Shown piece by piece: positions 52,676 to 62,220 of a stretch of 64,000 nucleotides of DNA. Source of the stretch: Variovorax gossypii (GTDB lineage: Bacteria; Pseudomonadota; Gammaproteobacteria; Burkholderiales; Burkholderiaceae_C); assembly GCF_003965815.1 (NCBI RefSeq), contig NZ_RXOE01000003.1, positions 310,001 through 374,000 of the forward strand. The letters are read 5' to 3'. Within the stretch, counting starts at the first letter, position 1, and every line of letters begins with the position of its first letter. The position numbers and the translations under genes are program-made. The notes under the pieces are model-generated. The model was not told the origin of the DNA, did not search any database, and was given only the letters and a program-made list of their open reading frames with translations.

Positions 52676-53668
52676 ATGAACCGTCTCCCGCTCGTGGCGC
52701 GCATGGCATTGCTTTGCTGCAGCCTTGGATTTGGCGCCGTGCCGCTGACTTCTCTTGCCGCCGAGACGGGCTTTCCCGCCCGGCCGGTCACGCTGGTGAT
52801 TCCCTTCCCGCCCGGCGGCGCCACCGACGTCAACGGCCGCGTGATCGCGCAGCGGCTGGGCAAGGAGCTCGGGCAGCCGGTGGTGATCGAGAACCGCGGC
52901 GGCGCCGGCACGGTGGTCGGCGCGAGCTACGTGGCGAAGTCCGCGCCCGACGGCTACACGCTGCTGCTGAGTTCGGGCTCCACCTTCACCGTCAATCCGG
53001 CGATCCGCAGCAACCTGCCCTACGACCCGGTGAAGAGCTTCGAGCCGATCGGCATCGCCGGACGTGTCGCGCTGATCCTGCTGGCGAACAGCGAAGTGCC
53101 GGTGCAGACGGTCAAGCAGTTCGTCGAGTACGTGAAGGCCTCGCCCGGCAAGTATTCGTACGGCTCCTTCGGCACCGGCACCACCGCGCAGTTCGCGGGC
53201 GAAACCATGCTGCATGCCACCGGCCTGAAGATGACGCATGTGCCCTACAAGGGCAGCGCACCGGCCATGACCGACCTGATGGGCGGCCAGATCCCGTTCA
53301 GCATCGACACGGTGAGCGCGGCCGTCCCACAGCTCAAGAGCGGCAAGATCAAGGCCATCGCGCTGACCACCGCGCGGCGCTCGGCGCTGCTGCCCGACGT
53401 GCCCACCTTCGCCGAGAGCGGCTATGCCGAGGTCGACATGGATTCGTGGCTCATGCTGGCGGCACCGAAGGGCGTGCCCGCCGACGTGAAGGCCAGGCTG
53501 GAGAAGGCGCTGGCCGCGACGATCGCCGATCCGGAGACGAAGACCAAGCTGCTGGCCGCTGGCCTGGAGCCGAGCTACAGCAACGCCGCCGCGAGCGTCG
53601 AGCTGATCAACCGCGAATTGCCGATCATGCGTGCCGTCGCTGCGCGCGCCAACATCACCGCCGACTGA
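52676..53668 (+). CDS. Bug/TctC-family solute-binding protein
   Basis: A 330-residue periplasmic receptor. The signal peptide ends near residue 29 (SLAA-ET). Motifs are LVIPFPPGGATDVNGR, GQPVVIENRGGAGTVVGA and MTDLMGGQIPFSIDT. The stop shares bases with the amidase start (TGATG), so uptake and hydrolysis are coupled; the ligand may be an amide or its acid product. No transporter membrane genes are adjacent. Confidence 0.93.
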   Translation: MNRLPLVARMALLCCSLGFGAVPLTSLAAETGFPARPVTLVIPFPPGGATDVNGRVIAQRLGKELGQPVVIENRGGAGTVVGASYVAKSAPDGYTLLLSSGSTFTVNPAIRSNLPYDPVKSFEPIGIAGRVALILLANSEVPVQTVKQFVEYVKASPGKYSYGSFGTGTTAQFAGETMLHATGLKMTHVPYKGSAPAMTDLMGGQIPFSIDTVSAAVPQLKSGKIKAIALTTARRSALLPDVPTFAESGYAEVDMDSWLMLAAPKGVPADVKARLEKALAATIADPETKTKLLAAGLEPSYSNAAASVELINRELPIMRAVAARANITAD

Positions 53669-55218
53669 TGAGCTTCACCAAAACCACGCACGACACCGCC
53701 ACGGAGCTCGTCGAGAAATCCGCCGTCGAGCTGCGCCGCCTCATCGGCAGCAAGGAAGTCTCGCCCGTCGAACTGCTGGAGGCATGCATCGCGCGCATCG
53801 AGCGCGTGAACCCCTTCGTCAATGCGGTGACCGCCACCTGCTTCGAGCGCGCGCGTGCCGAGGCTCGCGAGGCGGAGAACGCCGTGATGCGCGGCGACAC
53901 GCTCGGCCTGCTGCACGGCCTGCCGATGGGCGTGAAGGACCTGGAGCCCACAGAGGGCCTGCTCACGACCTGGGGCTCGCCGATCTACCGCGACCATGTG
54001 CCCACGGAAGACATCGAACTCGTGGCCCGCCTGCGCCGCGCGGGCGCCATCGTCGCCGGCAAGACCAACGTGCCCGAGATGGGGGCGGGCGCCAATTCGC
54101 GCAACGACGTGTGGGGCGCCACCGGCAACCCCTTCAATCCGAACCTGAACGCAGGTGGCTCTTCCGGCGGCTCCGCGGCCGCGCTGGCCTGCGACATGCT
54201 GCCGGTGTGCACCGGCTCCGACACCGGCGGTTCGCTGCGCATTCCCGCGGCCAAGTGCGGCGTGGTGGGCTTCAGGCCTTCGCCCGGCGTGGTGCCGAGC
54301 GTGCGCAAGCCTCTGGGCTGGACGCCCATCTCGGTCGTCGGGCCCATGGGCCGCACCGTGGAGGAAGCCTGCCTGCAACTGGCGGCATCCGCGGGCATGA
54401 CTGCGGGCGATCCGCTGAGCTATCCGCTCGATCCGCTGTCCTTCCTCGTGCCGCAGCGCGTCGACCTCGGCAGGCTGCGCGTGGCGTGGACCGAAGACTT
54501 CGGCACCTGCGCAGTGGACAACGACATCCGCGCCACCTTCCGCCGGAAGATCGAAGCCATGCGGCACCTGTTCGTCCGCTGCGACGAGGTCAGCTTCGAC
54601 ATGGGCGAGGCGCACCGCTGCTTCGACGTGCTGCGCGCTGAGGCCTTCGTCGCAGGGATGCAGGCGGCCTACGAACGCGACCCCGAAAGCCTGGGCCCCA
54701 ACCCGCGCGCCAACTACGAGATGGGCGCGAAGATGAGCCTGCTCGACAGCGCCTGGGCGCAGGCCGAGCAGACGCGGCTTCTCAAGCGCTTCCAGCCGAC
54801 CTTCGCCGACTACGACCTGGTGCTGTCGCCGACCACGCCGGTCTCGCCGTTCCCGTGGACGCAGCTGTACGCCGCAACCATCAACGGCGAGCCGCAGGCC
54901 AACTACTACCGCTGGCTCGCACTGACCTACGTGGTCACGCTGACCACGCACCCGGCCATCTCGCTGCCCTGCGGCGTCGACCACGCGGGCATGCCCTTCG
55001 GGCTGCAGATCGTCGGCGGCTTCAGGGCCGACCACCAGCTGCTGGGCGCGGCGCATGCGATGGAGGCGGCGTTCGCACCCGACCCGCGCCTGTGCCGGCC
55101 GATTCCCGACCTGAGCGCGTTGCGCGCGGCAGAACCGGCGCTGAAGTCGATCGTGAAGACGCCGCCCGTCTTCGGCGACAGTCGCCTCGCCGCGTCCGAA
55201 GCCGTGTCGGCCGTCTGA
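53668..55218 (+). CDS. Amidase-signature family amidase
   Basis: A 516-residue cytosolic hydrolase of the amidase signature family with the Ser-cisSer-Lys triad: Lys in PMGVKDLEPTEG, cis-Ser in the Gly/Ser-rich GGSSGGSAAALA, and nucleophile Ser in GSDTGGSLRIPA. Length and motif spacing fit family members acting on aryl or alkyl amides. The substrate is unknown; coupling to the Bug gene suggests an imported amide. The last ~25 residues (VKTPPVFGDSRLAASEAVSA) are an unconserved tail. Confidence 0.92.
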   Translation: MSFTKTTHDTATELVEKSAVELRRLIGSKEVSPVELLEACIARIERVNPFVNAVTATCFERARAEAREAENAVMRGDTLGLLHGLPMGVKDLEPTEGLLTTWGSPIYRDHVPTEDIELVARLRRAGAIVAGKTNVPEMGAGANSRNDVWGATGNPFNPNLNAGGSSGGSAAALACDMLPVCTGSDTGGSLRIPAAKCGVVGFRPSPGVVPSVRKPLGWTPISVVGPMGRTVEEACLQLAASAGMTAGDPLSYPLDPLSFLVPQRVDLGRLRVAWTEDFGTCAVDNDIRATFRRKIEAMRHLFVRCDEVSFDMGEAHRCFDVLRAEAFVAGMQAAYERDPESLGPNPRANYEMGAKMSLLDSAWAQAEQTRLLKRFQPTFADYDLVLSPTTPVSPFPWTQLYAATINGEPQANYYRWLALTYVVTLTTHPAISLPCGVDHAGMPFGLQIVGGFRADHQLLGAAHAMEAAFAPDPRLCRPIPDLSALRAAEPALKSIVKTPPVFGDSRLAASEAVSAV

Positions 55219-55227
55219 GGCGGCGCC

Positions 55228-56649
55228 CTACGCGTCCGCCACCGCGTAGGGCGTGAACCTGCTTTCGTTCTCGTTCACGTCCAGCGCCCGCCCGATGAAC
55301 GGGAACGCCCGCTGGGGGCAGGCCGTGCGCTCGCACACCTTGCAGCCCATGCCGATGGGCGTGGGCACCTCCTGGTCGGCCAGGTCGAGGCCCTTGGAAT
55401 AGATCAGGCGCGGCGCGTGGCGGATGTCGCAGCCCAGGCCGATCGCGAAGGTCTTGCTGGGCGAGTCGAAGCCGCGCTGCCCGTGCGACACCGTGCGCGC
55501 CACCCACAGGTAGGTGCGTCCGTCGGGCATGCGCGCGAGCTGCCTCAGCACGCGACCGGGCTGCGCGAAGGCCTCGTACACGTTCCACAGCGGGCAGGTG
55601 CCGCCGGTCTTCGAGAAGTGGAAGTGCGTGGCCGACTGCCGCTTCGAGATGTTGCCCGCGCGGTCCACCCGGATGAAGAAGAAGGGCACGCCGGGCGCGC
55701 CGGGCCGCTGCATGGAGCTCAGGCGATGGCAGACCGTCTCGAAGCCCACGCCGAAGCGGCGCCCCAGCAGGTCGATGTCGTAGCGCAGGCTTTCCGCGGC
55801 TTTCAGGAAGAGTTCGTACGGCAGCAACACCGCGCTGGCGAAATAGTTCGCCAGCCCTATGCGGGCCAGCGCATGCGTCGGGGCGTCGTCGAAGCCGGCG
55901 CCTTCCAGCAATGACTCGATCAGCCGCGTCTGCTCCAGCAGCGCCAGCTGGGTCGCGAGCTGGAACGACTGCTGGCCCGGCTCCAGGCCGCCCGACAGGC
56001 GCAGCACGCGGCTGGCGGGGTCGTAGCGGCGCTGGCTGTCGATGGCGTCGTCTTCGGTGGGCACCACGCGCACGCCGTGCTGCTCCAGCAGCCGCTGCTG
56101 CAGCCATTCGGACAGCGGCCCGCCGTGGCCGCGCGCTTCTTCCGCGAGCCTTTCCGCCCGCAGGTCCAGCTCCTCGAAGTGGTTCTGGTGGGCGAAGAAG
56201 AAGTCGCGCACGGCCTCGAAGGGCATGGGGCGCGCGCTCGTGAGCTCGCCGCGTCCGTCGCCGAGTCCGGCGGCCATGATCTCGAGCCGCTCCATGGCTT
56301 CCTGGTGGCGGTGGTGCAGTGCGAGCAATGCGCGCGCCACCGCCGGCATCTGCGAGGCGACTTCGCGCAGCTCGGGCAGCGCGACGGCTTCTCCGCCGGG
56401 GTTGTCGGCCAGCGCGTCGCGCATGCTCGAGACGAGGCGGGCTTCCTCGTCCTCGGAGAACTGCTGCACGTCGATGCCCAGCGTGCGGCTGATCTTCAGC
56501 AGCACGGCCACGGTCAGCGGCCGCTGGTTCTGTTCGATCTGGTTGAGGTAGCTGGGCGAGAGCCCGAGCGCCTGGGCCAGCGCCACCTGCGTCATGCCGC
56601 GCTCCGCGCGCAGCTTGCGCAGGCGCACGCCCATGAATGTCTTGCTCAT
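55228..56649 (-). CDS. ScfR-type XRE-family regulator of short-chain acyl metabolism
   Basis: A 473-residue regulator with an N-terminal XRE helix-turn-helix ([35 protein letters not shown]), a middle IrrE-like/DUF955 region and a C-terminal DUF2083 domain with conserved Cys ([19 protein letters not shown]). Relatives (ScfR, RamB, MccR) control propionate or acetate use in response to acyl-CoA. It is divergent from the thioesterase-prpC-acnD-prpF operon and two symmetric boxes lie in the spacer. The ATG at 56649 has AGGAG eight bases upstream. Confidence 0.88.
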   Translation of the reverse strand: MSKTFMGVRLRKLRAERGMTQVALAQALGLSPSYLNQIEQNQRPLTVAVLLKISRTLGIDVQQFSEDEEARLVSSMRDALADNPGGEAVALPELREVASQMPAVARALLALHHRHQEAMERLEIMAAGLGDGRGELTSARPMPFEAVRDFFFAHQNHFEELDLRAERLAEEARGHGGPLSEWLQQRLLEQHGVRVVPTEDDAIDSQRRYDPASRVLRLSGGLEPGQQSFQLATQLALLEQTRLIESLLEGAGFDDAPTHALARIGLANYFASAVLLPYELFLKAAESLRYDIDLLGRRFGVGFETVCHRLSSMQRPGAPGVPFFFIRVDRAGNISKRQSATHFHFSKTGGTCPLWNVYEAFAQPGRVLRQLARMPDGRTYLWVARTVSHGQRGFDSPSKTFAIGLGCDIRHAPRLIYSKGLDLADQEVPTPIGMGCKVCERTACPQRAFPFIGRALDVNENESRFTPYAVADA

Positions 56650-56666
56650 CGTGCGGCTCCTGGCGT

Positions 56667-56685
56667 ATTTGCAATATTCGCAAAT
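56667..56685. promoter_or_regulatory. Operator box 1 of the 2-methylcitrate operon
   Basis: ATTTGCAATATTCGCAAAT is an inverted repeat ATTTGC-N7-GCAAAT. It resembles the TTTGCAAA-type motif known for RamB-like regulators. It overlaps the region just upstream of the regulator gene, fitting autorepression. Confidence 0.65.
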
Positions 56686-56740
56686 ATCGCGTTTTCCATT
56701 CGCAATGATTGGCTGTTTCAGTCCTTCATTATGGCCACGC

Positions 56741-56759
56741 ATTTGCGTAAATTGCGAAT
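56741..56759. promoter_or_regulatory. Operator box 2 of the 2-methylcitrate operon
   Basis: ATTTGCGTAAATTGCGAAT has the same layout (ATTYGC-N7-GCRAAT) as box 1 and ends two bases before the thioesterase start, ideally placed to block the operon. A lone half-site ATTCGC lies between the boxes at ~56698. Confidence 0.65.
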
Positions 56760-56761
56760 CC

Positions 56762-57163
56762 ATGACAAACCAGAACGAGGCGGTCGAGCTCACGGAAATC
56801 GTGTTTCCCGAGCACGCCAACCACTACGGCACGCTCTTCGGCGGCAACGCGCTGATGCTGATGTCCAAGGCGGCCTTCCTGTGCGCGCGGGCGTTCGCGA
56901 AGTCCGACGTGGTAATGGCCCGTTGCGGCGACGCGCAGTTCCTCGCGCCCGTGCCGGTGGGCAACGTGCTGCATCTGCGCGGCTGGATCAGCCGCGTCGG
57001 CCGCAGCTCGCTGACGGTCTGCGTGAGCGGCACCGCGCAGCAGCTCGGGCGCGAGCCGCGGGCGGTGCTGCGGTCCTGGTTCGAGATGGTCGCCGTCGAC
57101 GGCAACGGCCGGCCCGCGCGCATTCCCGGCGCCTACCTGCATCGAGAGAAGGAAGAAGCATGA
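56762..57163 (+). CDS. Hotdog-fold acyl-CoA thioesterase
   Basis: A 133-residue YciA/ACOT-like single-hotdog thioesterase: [20 protein letters not shown] (with the catalytic Asn/Gly/His region) and a central [15 protein letters not shown] strand. It may release acids from excess acyl-CoA and thereby spare CoA during propionate stress. Its stop overlaps the prpC ATG by four bases, so it is the first gene of the operon. Confidence 0.88.
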   Translation: MTNQNEAVELTEIVFPEHANHYGTLFGGNALMLMSKAAFLCARAFAKSDVVMARCGDAQFLAPVPVGNVLHLRGWISRVGRSSLTVCVSGTAQQLGREPRAVLRSWFEMVAVDGNGRPARIPGAYLHREKEEA

Positions 57164-58323
57164 ACGACATCGCAACCCCCACGGCTCCCGGCTTCAAGCC
57201 CAAGAAATCCGTGGCCCTGTCCGGCGTGACGGCCGGCAACACCGCGCTGTGCACCGTCGGCCGTACCGGCAACGACCTGCACTACCGTGGCTACGACATC
57301 CTCGACATCGCCGAGGTCTGCGAGTTCGAGGAAATCGCGCACCTGCTGGTGCACGGCAAGCTGCCCACCGCAGCGGAGCTGCGCGCCTACAAGGCCAAGC
57401 TGAAGTCGATGCGCGGCCTGCCCGCGAGCCTGAAGGAGGCGCTCGAGCAACTGCCCGCCGGCGCGCATCCGATGGACGTGATGCGCACGGGCGTCTCGTC
57501 GCTGGGCTGCATGCTTCCCGAGAAGGAAGACCACAACCTGCCGGGCGCACGCGACATCGCCGACCGGCTGATGGCTTCGCTCGGCTCGATGCTGCTGTAC
57601 TGGTACCACTGGTCGACGCAGGGCAGGCGCATAGATGTCGAGACCGACGACGACTCCATCGGCGCGCACTTCCTGCACCTGCTGCACGGGCGCAAGCCTC
57701 CAGCGAGCTGGGAGCGCGCGATGCACACCTCGCTCAACCTCTACGCCGAGCACGAGTTCAATGCCTCGACCTTCACCGCGCGCGTGGTGGCGGGCACCGG
57801 CTCCGACATGTACTCGGCCGTCACCGGCGCCATCGGCGCGCTGCGCGGGCCCAAGCACGGCGGCGCCAACGAGGTGGCCTTCGAGGTCCAGAAGCGCTAC
57901 GACTCGCCCGACGAGGCCGAAGCCGACATCCGCCGCCGGGTCGAGGCGAAGGAAGTCGTGATCGGCTTCGGCCACCCGGTCTACACCGTGAGCGACCCGC
58001 GCAACGTGGTCATCAAGGGCGTGGCGAAGTCGCTGTCGCAGGAGGCCGGCTCGACCAAGATGTTCGACATCGCCGAGCGGCTGGAGGGCGTGATGTGGGA
58101 GGCCAAGAAGATGTTTCCCAACCTCGACTGGTTCAGCGCCGTGAGCTATCACATGATGGGCGTGCCCACGGCGATGTTCACGCCGCTCTTCGTCATCGCG
58201 CGTACCTCGGGCTGGGCGGCGCACATCATCGAGCAGCGCGTCGACAACAAGATCATCCGGCCGAGCGCCAACTACACGGGCCCGGAAGACCTGAAGTTCG
58301 CGCCGATCCAGGATCGGAAGTAA
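57160..58323 (+). CDS. prpC: 2-Methylcitrate synthase
   Basis: PrpC condenses propionyl-CoA with oxaloacetate. The 387-residue product (E. coli 389) has the citrate-synthase features [14 protein letters not shown] with the first catalytic His, [14 protein letters not shown] with the second His, and the arginine region near the C-terminus. The PrpC type rather than GltA is shown by its length, the [17 protein letters not shown] start and linkage to acnD and prpF. Confidence 0.95.
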   Translation: MNDIATPTAPGFKPKKSVALSGVTAGNTALCTVGRTGNDLHYRGYDILDIAEVCEFEEIAHLLVHGKLPTAAELRAYKAKLKSMRGLPASLKEALEQLPAGAHPMDVMRTGVSSLGCMLPEKEDHNLPGARDIADRLMASLGSMLLYWYHWSTQGRRIDVETDDDSIGAHFLHLLHGRKPPASWERAMHTSLNLYAEHEFNASTFTARVVAGTGSDMYSAVTGAIGALRGPKHGGANEVAFEVQKRYDSPDEAEADIRRRVEAKEVVIGFGHPVYTVSDPRNVVIKGVAKSLSQEAGSTKMFDIAERLEGVMWEAKKMFPNLDWFSAVSYHMMGVPTAMFTPLFVIARTSGWAAHIIEQRVDNKIIRPSANYTGPEDLKFAPIQDRK

Positions 58324-58379
58324 AAAGCGAAGAAGAGACGAGACAAGCCAAGACGAAGAAGAGGCCCGAGCGCCGCCCC

Positions 58380-60986
58380 ATGAACACCCAATACCGCAAG
58401 AAGCTCCCCGGCACCTCCCTGGACTATTTCGACGCACGCGAGGCCGTCGAGGCCATCCGCCCGGGCGCCTGGGCCACGCTGCCCTACACCTCGCGCGTGC
58501 ACGCCGAGAACCTCGTGCGCCGCTGCGACCCGGCCATCCTCCGGCAGAGCCTGACGCAGATCGTCGAGGGAAAGAGGGAGCACGACTTTCCGTGGTTTCC
58601 GGCGCGCGTGGTGTGCCACGACATCCTGGGCCAGACCGCACTGGTCGACCTGGCGGGCCTGCGCGACGCCATCGCGGAGCAGGGCGGCGACCCGGCGCAA
58701 GTGAACCCGGTGGTGCCGGTGCAGTTGATCGTCGACCATTCGCTGGCGGTGGAGTGCGGCGGCTTCGACCCCGATGCCTTCGAGAAGAACCGCGCCATAG
58801 AAGACCGGCGCAACGAAGACCGCTTCCACTTCATCGACTGGACGAAGCGGGCCTTCAGGAACGTGGAGGTGATCCCGCCGGGCAACGGGATCATGCATCA
58901 GATCAACCTGGAGCGGATGTCGCCCGTGGTGCATGCGCAGGACGGCGTGGCCTACCCCGACACGCTGGTCGGCACCGACAGCCACACGCCGCATGTCGAT
59001 GCGCTGGGCGTGGTCGCCATCGGCGTGGGAGGACTGGAAGCCGAGAACGTGATGCTGGGCCGGGCCTCGTGGATGCGCCTGCCCGTCATCGTCGGCGTGA
59101 AGCTCTCGGGCCGGCCGCAGCCGGGCATCACCGCCACCGACGTGGTGCTGGCGCTGACCGAGTTCCTGCGCAAGTCGAAGGTGGTGGGCGCGTACCTCGA
59201 GTTCCACGGCGAGGGCGCGGCCAGCCTCACGCTCGGCGACCGCGCGACCGTCTCGAACATGGCGCCCGAGTACGGCGCCACGGCCGCGATGTTCGCGATC
59301 GACCAGCAGACCATCGACTACCTGCGCCTCACCGGCCGCAGCGACGAGCAGGTGCGGCTGGTCGAAACCTATGCGAGGCACGCCGGCCTGTGGGCCGACG
59401 CGCTGAAGGACGCGGTGTACGAGCGCGTGCTGCACTTCGACCTGTCGACCGTCGTGCGCAACATGGCGGGCCCGTCGAATCCGCATGCGCGCGTGGCCAC
59501 CATCGAGCTCGCGGCGCGCGGCATCGCGGCGCCATGGCGCGACGAGCCGGGCCGCATGCCCGATGGCGCCGTGATCATCGCGGCCATCACCAGCTGCACC
59601 AACACCAGCAATCCGCGCAACGTGATCGCCGCCGGCCTGCTGGCGCGCAACGCCAACCGGCTGGGCCTCGTGCGAAAGCCGTGGGTCAAGTCGTCGCTGG
59701 CACCGGGCTCGAAGGCGGTGACGCTGTACCTGCAGGAGGCCGGCCTGATGGGCGAGCTCGAGAAGCTCGGCTTCGGCGTGGTGGCCTACGCCTGCACCTC
59801 GTGCAACGGCATGTCGGGCGCGCTGGACCCGGCAATCCAGCAGGAGATCGTCGATCGCGACCTGTACGCGACGGCGGTGCTCTCGGGCAACCGCAATTTC
59901 GACGGCCGCATCCATCCGTATGCGAAGCAGGCCTTTCTTGCCTCGCCCCCGCTGGTGGTGGCCTACGCCATTGCCGGCACCGTGCGCTTCGACATCGAGC
60001 GCGACGTGCTGGCAGTGGTCGACGGTAGGGAGGTGCGCCTGAAGGACATCTGGCCCGCCGACGAGGAGATCGACGCCATCGTGAAGTCGAGCGTGAAGCC
60101 CGAACACTTCCGGCGGGTGTACGAGCCGATGTTCGCCATCCAGCCGGACTCCGGCGAGAAGGTGGCGCCGCTGTACGAGTGGCGCCCCGCATCCACCTAC
60201 ATCCGCCGCCCGCCGTACTGGGAAGGCGCCCTGGCCGGCGAACGCGCGCTCAGGGGCATGCGGCCGCTGGCGATCCTGCCCGACAACATCACCACCGACC
60301 ACCTCTCGCCTTCCAACGCGATCCTGATGGACAGCGCGGCCGGCGAGTACCTCCACAGGATGGGCCTGCCCGAGGAGGACTTCAATTCCTACGCCACCCA
60401 TCGCGGCGACCACCTCACCGCGCAGCGCGCCACCTTCGCCAACCCCACGCTCAAGAACGAGATGGTGCGCAAGGGAGACGGCAGCGTGCGAGCCGGCTCG
60501 CTGGCGCGCGTGGAGCCCGAAGGGCAGGTCATGCGCATGTGGGAAGCCATCGAGACCTATATGCTGCGCAGGCAGCCGCTGATCATCGTGGCGGGCGCCG
60601 ACTACGGCCAGGGTTCCTCGCGCGACTGGGCCGCCAAGGGCGTGCGGCTGGCCGGCGTGGAGGCCATCGCGGCAGAGGGCTTCGAGCGCATCCACCGCAC
60701 CAACCTGATCGGCATGGGCGTGCTGCCTTTGGAGTTCAAGCCCGGTACCAGCCGCCTGACGCTGGGCCTGGACGGCACCGAAACCTACGACGTGAGCGGC
60801 GCGCGCGAGCCGCGTGCCGACCTGACGCTGGTTGTTCACCGCCGCAACGGCGAGCGTCTCGAAGTGCCCATGACCTGCCGCCTCGACACCGCCGAGGAAG
60901 TCTCGATCTACGAGGCCGGCGGCGTGTTGCAGCGCTTCGCGCAGGACTTCCTCGCCTCGAACGCGGCGGCGCCCGCCATCGCCTGA
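58380..60986 (+). CDS. acnD: Fe/S-dependent 2-methylcitrate dehydratase AcnD
   Basis: AcnD dehydrates 2-methylcitrate to the trans-type 2-methylaconitate and needs PrpF to pass it on. The 868-residue aconitase-like protein has cluster Cys residues in AAITSCTNTSNP and YACTSCNGMSG, the DSHTPHVDALGV motif, and the swivel-domain GADYGQGSSRDWAAKG. It is close in length to AcnD/AcnA. PrpF linkage fixes AcnD instead of a housekeeping aconitase. A 56-base A/G-rich spacer separates it from prpC. Confidence 0.95.
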   Translation: MNTQYRKKLPGTSLDYFDAREAVEAIRPGAWATLPYTSRVHAENLVRRCDPAILRQSLTQIVEGKREHDFPWFPARVVCHDILGQTALVDLAGLRDAIAEQGGDPAQVNPVVPVQLIVDHSLAVECGGFDPDAFEKNRAIEDRRNEDRFHFIDWTKRAFRNVEVIPPGNGIMHQINLERMSPVVHAQDGVAYPDTLVGTDSHTPHVDALGVVAIGVGGLEAENVMLGRASWMRLPVIVGVKLSGRPQPGITATDVVLALTEFLRKSKVVGAYLEFHGEGAASLTLGDRATVSNMAPEYGATAAMFAIDQQTIDYLRLTGRSDEQVRLVETYARHAGLWADALKDAVYERVLHFDLSTVVRNMAGPSNPHARVATIELAARGIAAPWRDEPGRMPDGAVIIAAITSCTNTSNPRNVIAAGLLARNANRLGLVRKPWVKSSLAPGSKAVTLYLQEAGLMGELEKLGFGVVAYACTSCNGMSGALDPAIQQEIVDRDLYATAVLSGNRNFDGRIHPYAKQAFLASPPLVVAYAIAGTVRFDIERDVLAVVDGREVRLKDIWPADEEIDAIVKSSVKPEHFRRVYEPMFAIQPDSGEKVAPLYEWRPASTYIRRPPYWEGALAGERALRGMRPLAILPDNITTDHLSPSNAILMDSAAGEYLHRMGLPEEDFNSYATHRGDHLTAQRATFANPTLKNEMVRKGDGSVRAGSLARVEPEGQVMRMWEAIETYMLRRQPLIIVAGADYGQGSSRDWAAKGVRLAGVEAIAAEGFERIHRTNLIGMGVLPLEFKPGTSRLTLGLDGTETYDVSGAREPRADLTLVVHRRNGERLEVPMTCRLDTAEEVSIYEAGGVLQRFAQDFLASNAAAPAIA

Positions 60987-61004
60987 GCGGAGAATCGCGA
61001 CACC

Positions 61005-62201
61005 ATGGCTTCTTCCTTCGCACCGCAGATCAGGATCCCCGCCACCTACATGCGCGGCGGCACCAGCAAGGGCGTGTTCTTTCGCCTGCAGGACCTGCCC
61101 GAGGCCGCCCGCGTGCCCGGCAGGGCGCGCGACGCGCTGCTGCTGCGCGTCATCGGCAGCCCCGACCCCTACGGCAAGCAGATCGACGGCATGGGCGCCG
61201 CCACCTCGAGCACCAGCAAGACCGTCATTCTTTCGAAGAGCGAGCGGCCCGGCCACGACGTGGACTACCTCTTCGGCCAGGTGTCCATCGACCAGCCCTT
61301 CGTCGACTGGAGCGGCAACTGCGGCAACCTCTCGGCGGCAGTCGGCCCCTTCGCCATAACCAACGGCCTCGTCGACGCGATCCGCGTGCCGCGCGACGGC
61401 GTGGCGGTGGTGCGCATCTGGCAGGCCAACATCGGCAAGACCATCGTCGCGCACGTGCCCATGGCCGGCGGCGCGGTGCAGGAGACCGGCGGCTTCGAGC
61501 TCGACGGCGTGACCTTTCCGGCCGCCGAGGTGCAGCTCGAATTCATGGACCCGGCGGCGGAAGAAGAAGGCGCGGGCGGGGCGATGTTCCCGACGGGCCG
61601 GCTGGTCGACGAGCTCGAGGTGCCCGGCGTCGGCACGCTGCGCGCGACGATGATCAACGCGGGCATCCCGACTGTCTTCGTGGAGGCGCAGGCCGTCGGC
61701 TACACCGGCACCGAGCTGCAGGACGCGATCAACGGCGACGCCAGGGCGCTCGCGGTGTTCGAGGCGATCCGCGCGCACGGCGCGCTGAAGATGGGCCTCA
61801 TCGGGGACATCGCCGAGGCGGCCAAGCGCCAGCACACGCCCAAGGTCGCTTTCGTCGCGCCGCCGAAGGACTACACGGCCTCCAGCGGCAAGGCCGTGCG
61901 CGGGGCGGACATCGACCTGCTCGTGCGCGCGCTGTCGATGGGCAAGCTGCACCACGCCATGATGGGCACGGCCGCCGTGGCCATCGGGACGGCGGCGGCC
62001 ATTCCGGGCACGCTGGTCAATCTCGCGGCAGGCGGCGGCGAACGCGCGGCGGTGCGCTTCGGCCATCCCTCGGGCACGCTGCGCGTTGGCGCCGAGGCCC
62101 GCAAGAGCGGCGGTGAATGGGTGGTGACCAAGGCCCTGATGAGCCGCAGCGCCCGAGTGCTGATGGAAGGCTGGGTGCGCGTGCCCGGCGACAGTTTCTG
62201 A
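61005..62201 (+). CDS. prpF: 2-Methylaconitate cis-trans isomerase PrpF
   Basis: PrpF isomerises the AcnD product to cis-2-methylaconitate for the standard aconitase. The 398-residue product (Shewanella ~397) has the N-terminal RIPATYMRGGTSKGVFF, GNCGNLSAAVGPFAI, and FVAPPKDYTASSGKAV, all PrpF signatures. It follows acnD by 18 bases. Confidence 0.96.
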   Translation: MASSFAPQIRIPATYMRGGTSKGVFFRLQDLPEAARVPGRARDALLLRVIGSPDPYGKQIDGMGAATSSTSKTVILSKSERPGHDVDYLFGQVSIDQPFVDWSGNCGNLSAAVGPFAITNGLVDAIRVPRDGVAVVRIWQANIGKTIVAHVPMAGGAVQETGGFELDGVTFPAAEVQLEFMDPAAEEEGAGGAMFPTGRLVDELEVPGVGTLRATMINAGIPTVFVEAQAVGYTGTELQDAINGDARALAVFEAIRAHGALKMGLIGDIAEAAKRQHTPKVAFVAPPKDYTASSGKAVRGADIDLLVRALSMGKLHHAMMGTAAVAIGTAAAIPGTLVNLAAGGGERAAVRFGHPSGTLRVGAEARKSGGEWVVTKALMSRSARVLMEGWVRVPGDSF

Positions 62202-62220
62202 TCGATTGGAAGTTCTTCGA

